NCBI GenBank assembly: GCA_027066365.1
Contig: JAMONV010000018.1
Coordinates: 1 to 64,000, forward strand
Source: Flavobacteriales bacterium
GTDB lineage: Bacteria > Bacteroidota > Bacteroidia > Flavobacteriales > Flavobacteriaceae
DNA length: 64,000 nt
Reading direction: 5' to 3'
Part shown: positions 10,013 through 17,915 of the stretch, in pieces
How positions within the stretch are numbered: position 1 is the first letter of the stretch
Layout: each line of letters opens with the position of its first letter
Notes under the pieces: generated by a model
What the model was told of the DNA's origin: nothing
Databases searched by the model: none
The model's input: the letters and a program-made list of their open reading frames with translations, nothing else
Program-made: the position numbers and the translations under genes

Positions 10013-10193
10013 CATAAAAATTCAAAGGGCGATATATCAATTAACGCAAGCGGAGTTGGCCGAAAGGGTAGGGGTTAGTCGTCAAACGATTCATGCCATA
10101 GAGACGGGTAAATACAATCCGTCTGTGGTTTTGGCCATTAGAATTGCAAGGGTTTTTCAAAAGCCGGTCGAGGAGATTTTTTTGCTCGAGTAA
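10002..10193 (+). CDS. XRE-family HTH transcriptional regulator (YozG/YgzD type)
   Basis: This 63-residue protein is almost entirely one helix-turn-helix domain: LTQAELAERVGVSRQTIHAI followed by ETGKYNPS. It ends with VFQKPVEEIFLLE, as in the small standalone regulators related to YozG. I chose the ATG at 10002; a GTG at 9978 would add eight residues before the conserved start. It overlaps the upstream membrane protein gene by 11 nt, which implies translational coupling. Likely role: DNA-binding repressor of its own operon or of targets elsewhere. Confidence 0.85.
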   Translation: MKNNIKIQRAIYQLTQAELAERVGVSRQTIHAIETGKYNPSVVLAIRIARVFQKPVEEIFLLE

Positions 10194-10194
10194 A

Positions 10195-12942
10195 CTATGG
10201 AAAGTATTTTTTTTCTTGGGGAAACGGTTTTCCGAAGGAGATATCGGGATTGAGCATTTCTTCTATGATTTCCGAAAGGAAAGTTTCGAATTCAACTATT
10301 TCTTCATTTGTGATTTCTTTACTTATTTGGACGGGGTTGGCACGCGAGGAATAAATATAAATGATTGGGTTGTGAGCGGATGAAAGGTGATTTTTAAGAA
10401 GCAGGGCGTAAAAGAGCAATTGCAATAAATAGGATTTTTCTTCTTTTCGTAAGCTTTCCTTGAGATTATTCCGGTAGGTGAGTCCTTCGGCTTTTCCGGT
10501 TTTATAATCGATAATGCGAATATGATTTTCATATAAATCGATTCGGTCTATGAAGCCTTTTAGGAGAATTTTTTCGCCATATGCGGTGGTAAATTCCGTT
10601 TTATATTCTTTTTCGAGTGATTGGATGATTAGATTTTTTCCTTGTTCCACAAGTTTTTTATCATGGCGGATATATTTTTTAATCATGTTTTCGGCTGCCG
10701 ATAAAGCCAATAAATCTTTTCCGGAGATATCGGGATTATTCAGGGATTTTTGATTTGTTTTGAGGTATTTATCGAAAAAGACGTTTTGTATTGTTTGGGG
10801 AACTTGTGTCAATATTTTCTCTAAATTGGAAACGGTGAGGGGCTTTCCGATATAGGGTCTATAGAGTGTTTCCATGACATCGTGGACAATCAAGCCGCTC
10901 CAGCGGGCGCTCAGGCTTTCTTCGGGTTCTTCGAGAGATTCCAGATCCAAAACGAAACCGGTATAAAAATCATAGGGACGGTATAGGTAATTTTTCAGTG
11001 CCGAAGCGGATAATCCCCGATTTTGCAGACGTTTTCGAAGTATTTCCGATAGGGTTTTGTTTTTGGGGATGCTGTCGGGTTCGGGAATGCTTTGCGTATG
11101 GCTTTCTATAGTGATTTCTTGGGGCTGAATATTATGTCCGGGTAATTTTTGTTCCAGTTGTGTCAAAAAACGGCTTTTTTCGCCTGAGAACAAACCGGAA
11201 GGGTTGCCGTTGAATAGCCAGTAAGAAGTTTTTGAATGGCCGAATAAGCGATAGACATGGTAGGCATAAATGGCGTTTTTATCTTCCCAAACCGGTAAAT
11301 TGTTATGTTTTCGGACGTCATAGGGAATAAAACTGTCCTGTGTTTTTCCCTTGGGGATGATGCCTTCGTTCATGCCGGTCATAATAATCCGGTCGAATGA
11401 CAAGGCGCGTGTTTCGAGCAAGCCCATGATTTGCAATCCTTTCAGCGGTTCGCCTTCAAAGAAGAGCCGGACTTCTTTCACAAGCTTTTGGAAAAATCCT
11501 TCAAGCATGTCGAAATTTTGAAAGATGGAGTAGCGGTGTTGGATTTCCATGCTCTTTCGTATTAAAGTCTGAAGCTCGATGATGACCGGTTGCCGGGTTT
11601 TTTCCCGGATGTTTGATATGGAAGTTTCCAGGATTCGGTTTATATTTTCGAGGAATTCATGTGGTTTTTGAGCCGAAAGTGTTTGTTGGAGATGTGTAAT
11701 ACCGGCTTGTTCGAGGTAGGTTAGGAATGTTTTTATGAAAAAGCGTTTTCGGTGCGATGCTTGTATAGTATTTTCCAATTTCTCGAGTGCATGGCCGGGA
11801 ATGGTGAGTTGAAATAATTCGTCGCTAATAAGATTTTTAATTTGCTCCCAATCGATGTATCCGTTTCGTTCGATTAAGGTTTTGATGCGAAATAAGTTTA
11901 GCATTCGCCGGGTTTCGTTGAAGTGGGATAGGGGTAATCCGAAAGTGATGTTTAGGGCTTCGGGTTGTGGTGGAAGCGAATGGATGAGCGGTAAACCGAG
12001 CGCCGGATCGTTCACTACCACGGCTGTTTTGAGCCAAAAATCGTTGTCGTCTTTATACTCTTTTTGCCATTGTTTGATTAAATGACTCACAAAATGGAGT
12101 TGTTCGGTGTCATGAAGGGTTTTGACCACAATCACTTCTTTAGGGGGCTTGACTCGGTCAAACAGGGGTTGAACCGTAGGTCCCAAAACCGGATCTCGGG
12201 TGTATTTTCTAAAATATTTTCCCGCTTCGAAAGGTTTATTCACATAGAATCGGTCAATGTCCCAATAAACATCGGCTTTTTTTTCTTGCACCAGTTGACG
12301 GATGATGATACGCTCCGTTTCGCTCAATGCATTGAAACCGGCGAAAATCAATTGCTGTTTGCCGAAATTTTTCGACCATACGTCATAGGTTTTCATTGCC
12401 TGCCGGTAGATCATTCCTTCATAGGCCCAAGATTTTTCGATTAATTTCCGCTTGAAGGTTCGGTATATTTGCGGTAAGGATTTAAAGAATTTTAAATATT
12501 CCGATTTCAAATCCTTTTTGGTCGCATCGATATTTTCGGCCCATTCTTCCAATTCTTTAATATCGTGCAATGAAGTGAAAATTTGTCCGGGGTTTACGTT
12601 AAATTTATCGATTTCGTCAAAATCATTAAGCAATACAGGTCCCCAACCGAGGAATTTTTCGGCGGTTTGCGGATGTAATCCGGCTTGATTCATAGACTCG
12701 CGATAGGCTTCCAGCAGCGTGAAAAGCAAATCGTAATATTCGGCTTTTTGCCAACCAGTCACGCGTGAAAAAAAACTCGAAACGGAAAGGATTTCAGGAA
12801 AGATAAAATCTTTTGAAATTATTTGTTGAAGCCGGTGTTTCAAGAATAATCCGGCTCTTTTATTGGGAAAAACGACCGTTTTGAATGCCATTTCCGGATC
12901 TTCGGCCAAACGAACCGCCAGATAATCGATAAAATCGCTCAT
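10195..12942 (-). CDS. PD-(D/E)XK nuclease family protein, AddB-like
   Basis: This 915-residue protein resembles the AddB-like subunits of Bacteroidota recombination enzymes. The N-terminus (FKTVVFPNKRAGLFLKHRL) and the middle block (IIMTGMNEGIIPKG) match inactivated-helicase portions of AddB/RexB-type proteins. The C-terminal RecB-type nuclease has a histidine block (SGLIVHDVMETLYRP, near residue 690), GFIDRIDLY, IIDYKTGK near residue 810, and the Q motif SYLLQLLFYALLL. No Walker A motif was noticed. It probably works with an AddA-type helicase encoded elsewhere to process DNA ends. Its start overlaps the stop of the upstream lipoprotein gene by 4 nt, so the two form an operon. Its 3' end is 1 bp from the convergent HTH gene. 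Confidence 0.85.
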   Translation of the reverse strand: MSDFIDYLAVRLAEDPEMAFKTVVFPNKRAGLFLKHRLQQIISKDFIFPEILSVSSFFSRVTGWQKAEYYDLLFTLLEAYRESMNQAGLHPQTAEKFLGWGPVLLNDFDEIDKFNVNPGQIFTSLHDIKELEEWAENIDATKKDLKSEYLKFFKSLPQIYRTFKRKLIEKSWAYEGMIYRQAMKTYDVWSKNFGKQQLIFAGFNALSETERIIIRQLVQEKKADVYWDIDRFYVNKPFEAGKYFRKYTRDPVLGPTVQPLFDRVKPPKEVIVVKTLHDTEQLHFVSHLIKQWQKEYKDDNDFWLKTAVVVNDPALGLPLIHSLPPQPEALNITFGLPLSHFNETRRMLNLFRIKTLIERNGYIDWEQIKNLISDELFQLTIPGHALEKLENTIQASHRKRFFIKTFLTYLEQAGITHLQQTLSAQKPHEFLENINRILETSISNIREKTRQPVIIELQTLIRKSMEIQHRYSIFQNFDMLEGFFQKLVKEVRLFFEGEPLKGLQIMGLLETRALSFDRIIMTGMNEGIIPKGKTQDSFIPYDVRKHNNLPVWEDKNAIYAYHVYRLFGHSKTSYWLFNGNPSGLFSGEKSRFLTQLEQKLPGHNIQPQEITIESHTQSIPEPDSIPKNKTLSEILRKRLQNRGLSASALKNYLYRPYDFYTGFVLDLESLEEPEESLSARWSGLIVHDVMETLYRPYIGKPLTVSNLEKILTQVPQTIQNVFFDKYLKTNQKSLNNPDISGKDLLALSAAENMIKKYIRHDKKLVEQGKNLIIQSLEKEYKTEFTTAYGEKILLKGFIDRIDLYENHIRIIDYKTGKAEGLTYRNNLKESLRKEEKSYLLQLLFYALLLKNHLSSAHNPIIYIYSSRANPVQISKEITNEEIVEFETFLSEIIEEMLNPDISFGKPFPQEKKYFP

Positions 12943-13496
12943 GGATTGTCAAAAAATACCGTTACGTTAGCGGGTTTCGAATTGTTTTTAATCCAATCGG
13001 GTTCCACTTTTGTCAGGGGACGGTGTTGGGCAGTATAAGGCAAGTCTTCTTCAGTGAAGGTTAAAGTGGCGTTTAGGTCGTCCACATAAACAATGATATG
13101 TTTGAGTGTTCGGTCGGCTTTGGTGATTTTGTGTTTGGATTTCCAGTCTTTGAACGGTGCATAAGCCGGAACGCCGCGCTCACTGATATATTTTTTGGAA
13201 AGGATTTCGACGGCGTGCAATTTCAAACTATCGTCTTTATTTTGAAAGATTAATGCAAGCAAAGGTTGCCCTGTTTTTTTGTCGAAGATTTTCAGCGTTT
13301 TTTGAGTGACGATTCCGTTTTGTTCTTTCAGTTTGCCGATACTGTCGTTAGGGAACAAAGATTTTACTTCGCCGGGTTGGATGCCGGGACGAAGAGGTCC
13401 CACATGATTTTTTCCGAATTCAAATTTTTGATTTTCCTTGGAGCAGGATATAAAAATGAAGAGAAGAAACGAAATAAAAAAAACGGTTTTTTTCAT
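12939..13496 (-). CDS. Putative lipoprotein of unknown function
   Basis: This 185-residue protein begins with a lipoprotein signal, VFFISFLLFIFISCSKEN, with the lipobox cysteine near residue 18. The mature part is soluble and has no motif I recognise (GPLRPGIQPGEVKSLFPND suggests a small alpha/beta domain). It is likely anchored to the outer or inner membrane on the periplasmic side. It is translationally coupled (4-nt overlap) to the AddB-like nuclease gene downstream, although no functional link between a periplasmic lipoprotein and that nuclease is evident. Confidence 0.75.
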   Translation of the reverse strand: MKKTVFFISFLLFIFISCSKENQKFEFGKNHVGPLRPGIQPGEVKSLFPNDSIGKLKEQNGIVTQKTLKIFDKKTGQPLLALIFQNKDDSLKLHAVEILSKKYISERGVPAYAPFKDWKSKHKITKADRTLKHIIVYVDDLNATLTFTEEDLPYTAQHRPLTKVEPDWIKNNSKPANVTVFFDNP

Positions 13497-13560
13497 GGAA
13501 AATTTTTTTGAAATCTTCGTTCAAATATAAGCTAAAAATTGATTAGAATTGCCCGCAAAT

Positions 13561-14286
13561 TCAAGCGGGAAGAATGTCTACATACCAGAAATCCGTTTCC
13601 CAGTTTCGTTTGCTTGTATTGTTGTCGATGGATTCGTCTTTGGAACACGGTTTATAGCTTCTGAGGATTTTTTCGCCGGTTTTATACGGAACGGGTGATT
13701 TGAAAAAGGGCGCATTGTGAACGAAAGTGTGAAATTCGCCGTTTTCGCCGCACCAATCAACGTCCGAAGGTAAATCACATAGAAAACGACGGTCAAAATT
13801 TCTTCCCACATAGGATTGATCCAATTTTTTTGCACTCACTGTGACGACGATAGCTTCGATTTCATGATCGATAATTTCCATGGCCATTTCCCGCGTGTCG
13901 TATCCCCAAACAGGGAATTCGGCTTTCATACCGATTTTTTTCAACTGGTTTTCTCTGAATTTTCTTAAATCTTCTAAAAAAATATCACCGAAAAAAACCG
14001 TGTCGAAACCCAAGTCCTTGAGATGAGTCAAATTTTTTTCCATGATGCGGCTATATTCTTCCATGGAAACGTTTTTATCCAGTTTAATTTCCCACAACGG
14101 AATATCGATCGCTTGTGCCTGCTTACGCAAAATCGCTGTTCTGAGACCGTGCATGGATACACGTCCAAAGTCATGATTGACGGTAGTCAAAAGTAAATCG
14201 GGTTTAATATTGTTTTTGATTAGTTGAAGCAGCGCAAAAGAGGCGTCTTTTCCCGAACTCCAGCTCAAAAGTGTTTTCCCGCGCAC
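13561..14286 (-). CDS. Dph6-type ATP pyrophosphatase (adenine nucleotide alpha hydrolase)
   Basis: This 241-residue protein has the PP-loop SWSSGKDASFAL near its start, which binds ATP and releases pyrophosphate. The downstream blocks FFGDIFLEDLRKFRE, FPVWGYDT and ENGEFHTFV match the diphthine-ammonia ligase (Dph6) superfamily. Bacteria lack diphthamide, so the bacterial members have an unassigned amide-forming or thiolation-like role; the substrate cannot be read from sequence. It follows a 58-residue proline-rich membrane peptide by a single base, which suggests co-expression. Confidence 0.85.
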   Translation of the reverse strand: MRGKTLLSWSSGKDASFALLQLIKNNIKPDLLLTTVNHDFGRVSMHGLRTAILRKQAQAIDIPLWEIKLDKNVSMEEYSRIMEKNLTHLKDLGFDTVFFGDIFLEDLRKFRENQLKKIGMKAEFPVWGYDTREMAMEIIDHEIEAIVVTVSAKKLDQSYVGRNFDRRFLCDLPSDVDWCGENGEFHTFVHNAPFFKSPVPYKTGEKILRSYKPCSKDESIDNNTSKRNWETDFWYVDILPA

Positions 14287-14287
14287 G

Positions 14288-14464
14288 TTAAATACGCTTA
14301 TTTTTTTTGTTGGAAAAATAAAAAATCAATGTAATTAGAGCCGGGATAAAATAGAACCAATCCAATCCGAGGGGGACACCGGGAGGAGGCGGGGGTAATT
14401 GTGCCCATCCGGAAGCCGGTATCAAACTTATTCCTATCCAGATAAAAACTGCGCTTTTTTTCAT
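14288..14464 (-). CDS. 58-residue membrane peptide with pentaproline motif
   Basis: Reading from the ATG at 14464 gives a 58-residue peptide with a stop at 14288. It has a signal-peptide-like start (KKSAVFIWIGISLIPASGWA), then QLPPPPPGVPLGLDW, a second hydrophobic span (FYFIPALITLIFYF) and a basic tail (SNKKNKRI). The layout (signal, polyproline, short transmembrane helix, basic end) resembles the short PID-CTERM-like proteins common in Bacteroidota, where a PPPPP-PID motif precedes a terminal helix. Here the PID is replaced by PLGLD. The stop codon is 1 bp before the Dph6-type gene, so they are probably one operon. Function unknown. Confidence 0.7.
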   Translation of the reverse strand: MKKSAVFIWIGISLIPASGWAQLPPPPPGVPLGLDWFYFIPALITLIFYFSNKKNKRI

Positions 14465-14501
14465 AGCTTATTGCTTAATACCCAATTTATTACATTCGCC
14501 G

Positions 14502-14575
14502 TGGACCCAGCAGGGCTCGAACCTGCGACCCCCTGATTATGAGTCAGGTGCTCTAACCGGCTGAGCTATGGGTCC
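14502..14575 (-). tRNA. tRNA with CAU anticodon (Ile2 or elongator Met)
   Basis: The minus strand reads GGACCCA-TAGCTCAG, the anticodon arm CCTGA-CTCATAA-TCAGG, a T arm with GGTTCGAGCC, and the acceptor end GGGTCC plus discriminator A at 14502. All four stems close. CCA is not encoded. The anticodon CAU fits elongator Met or the lysidine-modified Ile tRNA. C4 and C5 in the acceptor are as in E. coli tRNA-Ile2 rather than tRNA-Met, so Ile2 is slightly favoured. Confidence 0.95.
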
Positions 14576-14589
14576 TTTTCTTACAAATG

Positions 14590-14597
14590 CAAAGATA
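14590..14597 (-). promoter_or_regulatory. -7 promoter box for the tRNA gene
   Basis: TATCTTTG on the minus strand fits TAnnTTTG and ends 14 nt before the mature tRNA 5' end. Confidence 0.5.
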
Positions 14598-14629
14598 AAT
14601 TATTTTTTGAAAATACGTAAAAAATTATT

Positions 14630-14962
14630 TTAATACCCGAATTTTTTTTTCCAATATTGCGGACTTGTATTTTCGGTTTCTTGAAACCAATAGGATTGAG
14701 TAACAATTTTTCCGTCGGGTGTTTTTAATTTTCGTTCATAGATCCAAATGGTGGGATTGAAAATCAAATCCGTTACGCCTACGGTATATTTAACCGGATC
14801 TTCTTCCGATTTTTGCTTTTCTTCTTGAATCAATACTTCGAATCCGTTGAATTCCAGTAGTGTTTTCAAAAATTGCATACGTTCTTCACTTGCACCTTTT
14901 TCCACAATAGTGCCGCGCTTTCCGTCGATCTCTCCGAATTGATGTTTTCCCGGCAGTTTCAT
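14630..14962 (-). CDS. Conserved-looking small protein at the end of the nuo operon
   Basis: This 110-residue protein has no signal peptide or membrane span. It mixes charged segments (LIQEEKQKSEEDPVKY) with an aromatic, beta-like C-terminus (WIYERKLKTPDG, YWFQETENTSPQYWKKKFGY). I do not recognise the family. It begins 10 bp after nuoN ends, so it is probably co-transcribed with complex I; a role in complex I assembly or expression would be speculation. A tRNA gene follows downstream. Confidence 0.7.
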   Translation of the reverse strand: MKLPGKHQFGEIDGKRGTIVEKGASEERMQFLKTLLEFNGFEVLIQEEKQKSEEDPVKYTVGVTDLIFNPTIWIYERKLKTPDGKIVTQSYWFQETENTSPQYWKKKFGY

Positions 14963-14972
14963 AGGCTTTGGT

Positions 14973-16397
14973 TTAGAAAATTTTACTGATTTCGGCTATG
15001 TATTCGTAAACGGGCGAGTAGAGTCCCAAGAACAAAATTCCCAGCACCAGAATCACCAAACCGATTCGGGTGTAGATATCCGATTTGAAGTGGGGAATAG
15101 GGTTTTCGCTTTTGCGCAAAAATGCCGCTCTCACCGGCAATAAGTAGTAATATAAGGAAATGGTCACGTTAATAACGGCAATAAATACGAGCCAATAATA
15201 ACCTTTTTCCGCCGCAGTGGCATAAAGGAAAAATTTTCCGAAAAAGCCGGCAAGGAACGGAATTCCGGCGAGTGAAAATAATGCCAGCATCAATACTAAA
15301 GAGATTAAAGGATTGGTGCGGTATAGCCCTTCGTAATCTTTCATATTTTCCTTACCCGAATGCATGGCAATTACATGAACGGCTCCGAAGGCGGCTACGT
15401 TGGAAAAGATGTAAATCAAAATAAAATAAATCACTGTCTCCAATGCCCTGACGTTTCCTCCGATCACGCCCAGCAGTATAAAACCGGCTTGGGCAACGGA
15501 CGAATAAGCCAGAAAACGTTTCATATTCTGTTGGCGCAATGCGAAAAAGTTTCCTGTAAACATGGTTAAAACGGCCAATACATAGAGCATAATCGTCCAT
15601 GTTTGTTCATAGCGGCGTAGCGGAATAAAAAGTAAAATCATAAGGATGAATACGGCGGCTCCTTTGGAAATAACCGATAGATAATTGGAAATAACCGTTG
15701 GCGCTCCTTCATAAACGTCCGCCGTCCAAAAGTGAAACGGAACCAATGAAATTTTAAAGGCCACTCCCGAAACCATCATCACAAATCCGATTAATTCCAA
15801 CAAGGGCATTTCTTTCGTATTGACGATGTCATGGAAATAAATACTTCCGCTGGTTGCATAAATCAAGGAAATGCCGAAAAGCATGATAGCGGATGACATG
15901 GCGGCCAACATGATATATTTGATAGCGGCTTCGGCCGAGCGTTTACGGAAAAATTCAAAGGCTACGGCAGCGGCAATCGGTAATGCGGAAAGTTCCAGCC
16001 CTAAATAAAACATCAGAAAATCGCCGGAAGAAATCATGTAATTTAATCCGAGCAATGAGGCCCAAATCAAAATGTAGAATTCCGATGCAAAACCTTGCGG
16101 AATTAAATCGCGTTTAATCCAGTTGACGGCTTGAAGCATTATCAACATGACGCCGATGTTCATAATGGCTTTAAAAAAGTTTATCAGCGGATTGGTCAGG
16201 TAGGAATGCCCGAAAAGATATCCCGTTTTTCCGGGTAGTAAGCTCCATATTAATATAACGGCAAAAAGTAAATGTGCCAGCCGGATTACATGGTGTTTTT
16301 TGTTCTTTGACAGGAACAAATCCACCGTCATTACCGTAAGGATGGCAATGATTATCAAAATTTCGTTTCGCATCAAATGAAATATGTCCCAATACAT
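14973..16397 (-). CDS. nuoN: NADH-quinone oxidoreductase subunit N
   Basis: This 474-residue protein has about 14 hydrophobic spans and is one of three antiporter-like proton-pumping subunits of complex I in the cytoplasmic membrane. The conserved segment LVPFHFWTADVYEGAPTVIS and the following VISKGA carry the family's central lysine region. The length is as expected (E. coli NuoN 485). It is the last nuo gene, 15 bp after nuoM, and is followed by a small unknown gene. Confidence 0.95.
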   Translation of the reverse strand: MYWDIFHLMRNEILIIIAILTVMTVDLFLSKNKKHHVIRLAHLLFAVILIWSLLPGKTGYLFGHSYLTNPLINFFKAIMNIGVMLIMLQAVNWIKRDLIPQGFASEFYILIWASLLGLNYMISSGDFLMFYLGLELSALPIAAAVAFEFFRKRSAEAAIKYIMLAAMSSAIMLFGISLIYATSGSIYFHDIVNTKEMPLLELIGFVMMVSGVAFKISLVPFHFWTADVYEGAPTVISNYLSVISKGAAVFILMILLFIPLRRYEQTWTIMLYVLAVLTMFTGNFFALRQQNMKRFLAYSSVAQAGFILLGVIGGNVRALETVIYFILIYIFSNVAAFGAVHVIAMHSGKENMKDYEGLYRTNPLISLVLMLALFSLAGIPFLAGFFGKFFLYATAAEKGYYWLVFIAVINVTISLYYYLLPVRAAFLRKSENPIPHFKSDIYTRIGLVILVLGILFLGLYSPVYEYIAEISKIF

Positions 16398-16412
16398 AAG
16401 GCTATCGGATTT

Positions 16413-17903
16413 TTAATGTAAAAACGGTTTAAGAAAATTTTCCACGCCCGGTTCGATGAATTTAATCCAGAACGATGGAATCATTCCTATGGCCGAGATG
16501 AAGAAGATAAGAATATAAATGGCGGTTTTTTCATACCATTGCGCTTGGGGAATTCCACGGTACTCTTCTTTAGGTTTTCCGTAGATCATCATCCCTACCA
16601 CGCGAAGAATATACACGGCGGTTACCACAATCGAGGATGCGGCAAGCACGGTCATAGTTTGCTTGAATAGGTCATTATTCAAAAAACCGCCTACAAAGAT
16701 GTTCATTTCGGCTACAAATCCCGAAAATCCGGGCAAACCGAGATTGGCCATACCGGCAATGATATAAGCGGTGGCTATAAACGGAATAATACGTAAAATA
16801 CCGCGCATTCGGGTTACATCACGCGTGTGAGTGCGCCCGTAAATCATGCCGATTAATGCAAAAAACAAGGCGGTGATGAAACCGTGTGATAATGACTGTA
16901 ACATGGCTCCGTTCCATGCGGTTTTATTGAGCATGAGCAAGCCGAAAAGTACAAGTCCCAAATGGCTCACGGAAGAATAGGCATTGATATATTTCAAGTC
17001 CGTTTGGCGAATGGCAGAATAAGCTCCGTAAACCACACCGATAACGGCAAGCACAAGGAAAAAATCTGTCCAGAAGAGGGTTCCTTGCGGCATTAAATAC
17101 ATAACGACACGGAAAATACCGTAACCCCCCAGTTTCATCAATACGCCGGCATGTAGCATGGATACCGCCGTAGGTGCCGAAGCATGACCGTCGGGCGACC
17201 AAGTGTGGAACGGAAACAAGGCGCCGATGGTGCCGAAACCGATAAAGGCCAGAGGAAAAAAGATTTTTTGCATGGCGGGTGGAATCGCGGCATTTTTCGC
17301 TATTTCCAAAATGTTGAACGTATAATGTCCATCCGGTGACGAATGAAAATAAATACCTAAAATCGCTACCAATAGTAATGCCGAAGCTCCCATCAACATC
17401 AGGGTCAATTTCATGGCGGCATATTCACGCGGTCCGCTTCCCCAAATACCGATTAACAAATACATGGGAATGACGGCGATTTCATAAAACACGAACATGG
17501 TGAATAAATCCAAGGAAATGAAAAACCCGAAAACCCCCGTGGCCAACATAATCAAGGAAATGAAAAATTCTTTCGGCAAGTCGTCGATTTTCCACGATAC
17601 GAAAATACCGGCCACAACGATCAATGAAGTAAGCATAATCATTAAAACCGAAATGCCGTCCACTCCTATATGATAATGAATACCCCATGTAGGAAACCAC
17701 AATTTGTCTTTGGTGAACAGCATCACGGCATCGTTGCCGGCCGAACGTTCTTGCCAATAGCGCCAAAGCAAGTGAAAAGCCATGGCCGTTTGAATTAACA
17801 TGCCTGCCAATGCTGTCAATCGTGCCTGACGAAGGTTCTTGGTAAATAGCAATATACCCACCGTAAGTGCCGGAACGATAACAAAAAGCGTCAGTATATC
17901 CAT
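16413..17903 (-). CDS. nuoM: NADH-quinone oxidoreductase subunit M
   Basis: This 496-residue antiporter-like subunit of the complex I membrane arm shows FPFHTWSPDGHASAPTAVSM and LHAGVLMKLGGYG, the segments that carry the channel lysine and the ion-path residues, plus the N-terminal YHIGVDGISVLMIMLT motif. About 14 membrane spans are visible. It lies between nuoL (12-bp gap) and nuoN (15-bp gap). Confidence 0.96.
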   Translation of the reverse strand: MDILTLFVIVPALTVGILLFTKNLRQARLTALAGMLIQTAMAFHLLWRYWQERSAGNDAVMLFTKDKLWFPTWGIHYHIGVDGISVLMIMLTSLIVVAGIFVSWKIDDLPKEFFISLIMLATGVFGFFISLDLFTMFVFYEIAVIPMYLLIGIWGSGPREYAAMKLTLMLMGASALLLVAILGIYFHSSPDGHYTFNILEIAKNAAIPPAMQKIFFPLAFIGFGTIGALFPFHTWSPDGHASAPTAVSMLHAGVLMKLGGYGIFRVVMYLMPQGTLFWTDFFLVLAVIGVVYGAYSAIRQTDLKYINAYSSVSHLGLVLFGLLMLNKTAWNGAMLQSLSHGFITALFFALIGMIYGRTHTRDVTRMRGILRIIPFIATAYIIAGMANLGLPGFSGFVAEMNIFVGGFLNNDLFKQTMTVLAASSIVVTAVYILRVVGMMIYGKPKEEYRGIPQAQWYEKTAIYILIFFISAIGMIPSFWIKFIEPGVENFLKPFLH

Positions 17904-17915
17904 TTTTTTATCGTT

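Noticed and set aside
13552-13569. CCCGC/GCGGG hairpin around the stop of the Dph6-type gene as a terminator
   Set aside because: The stem is short, the stop codon lies in the loop, and no T run follows on the minus strand.
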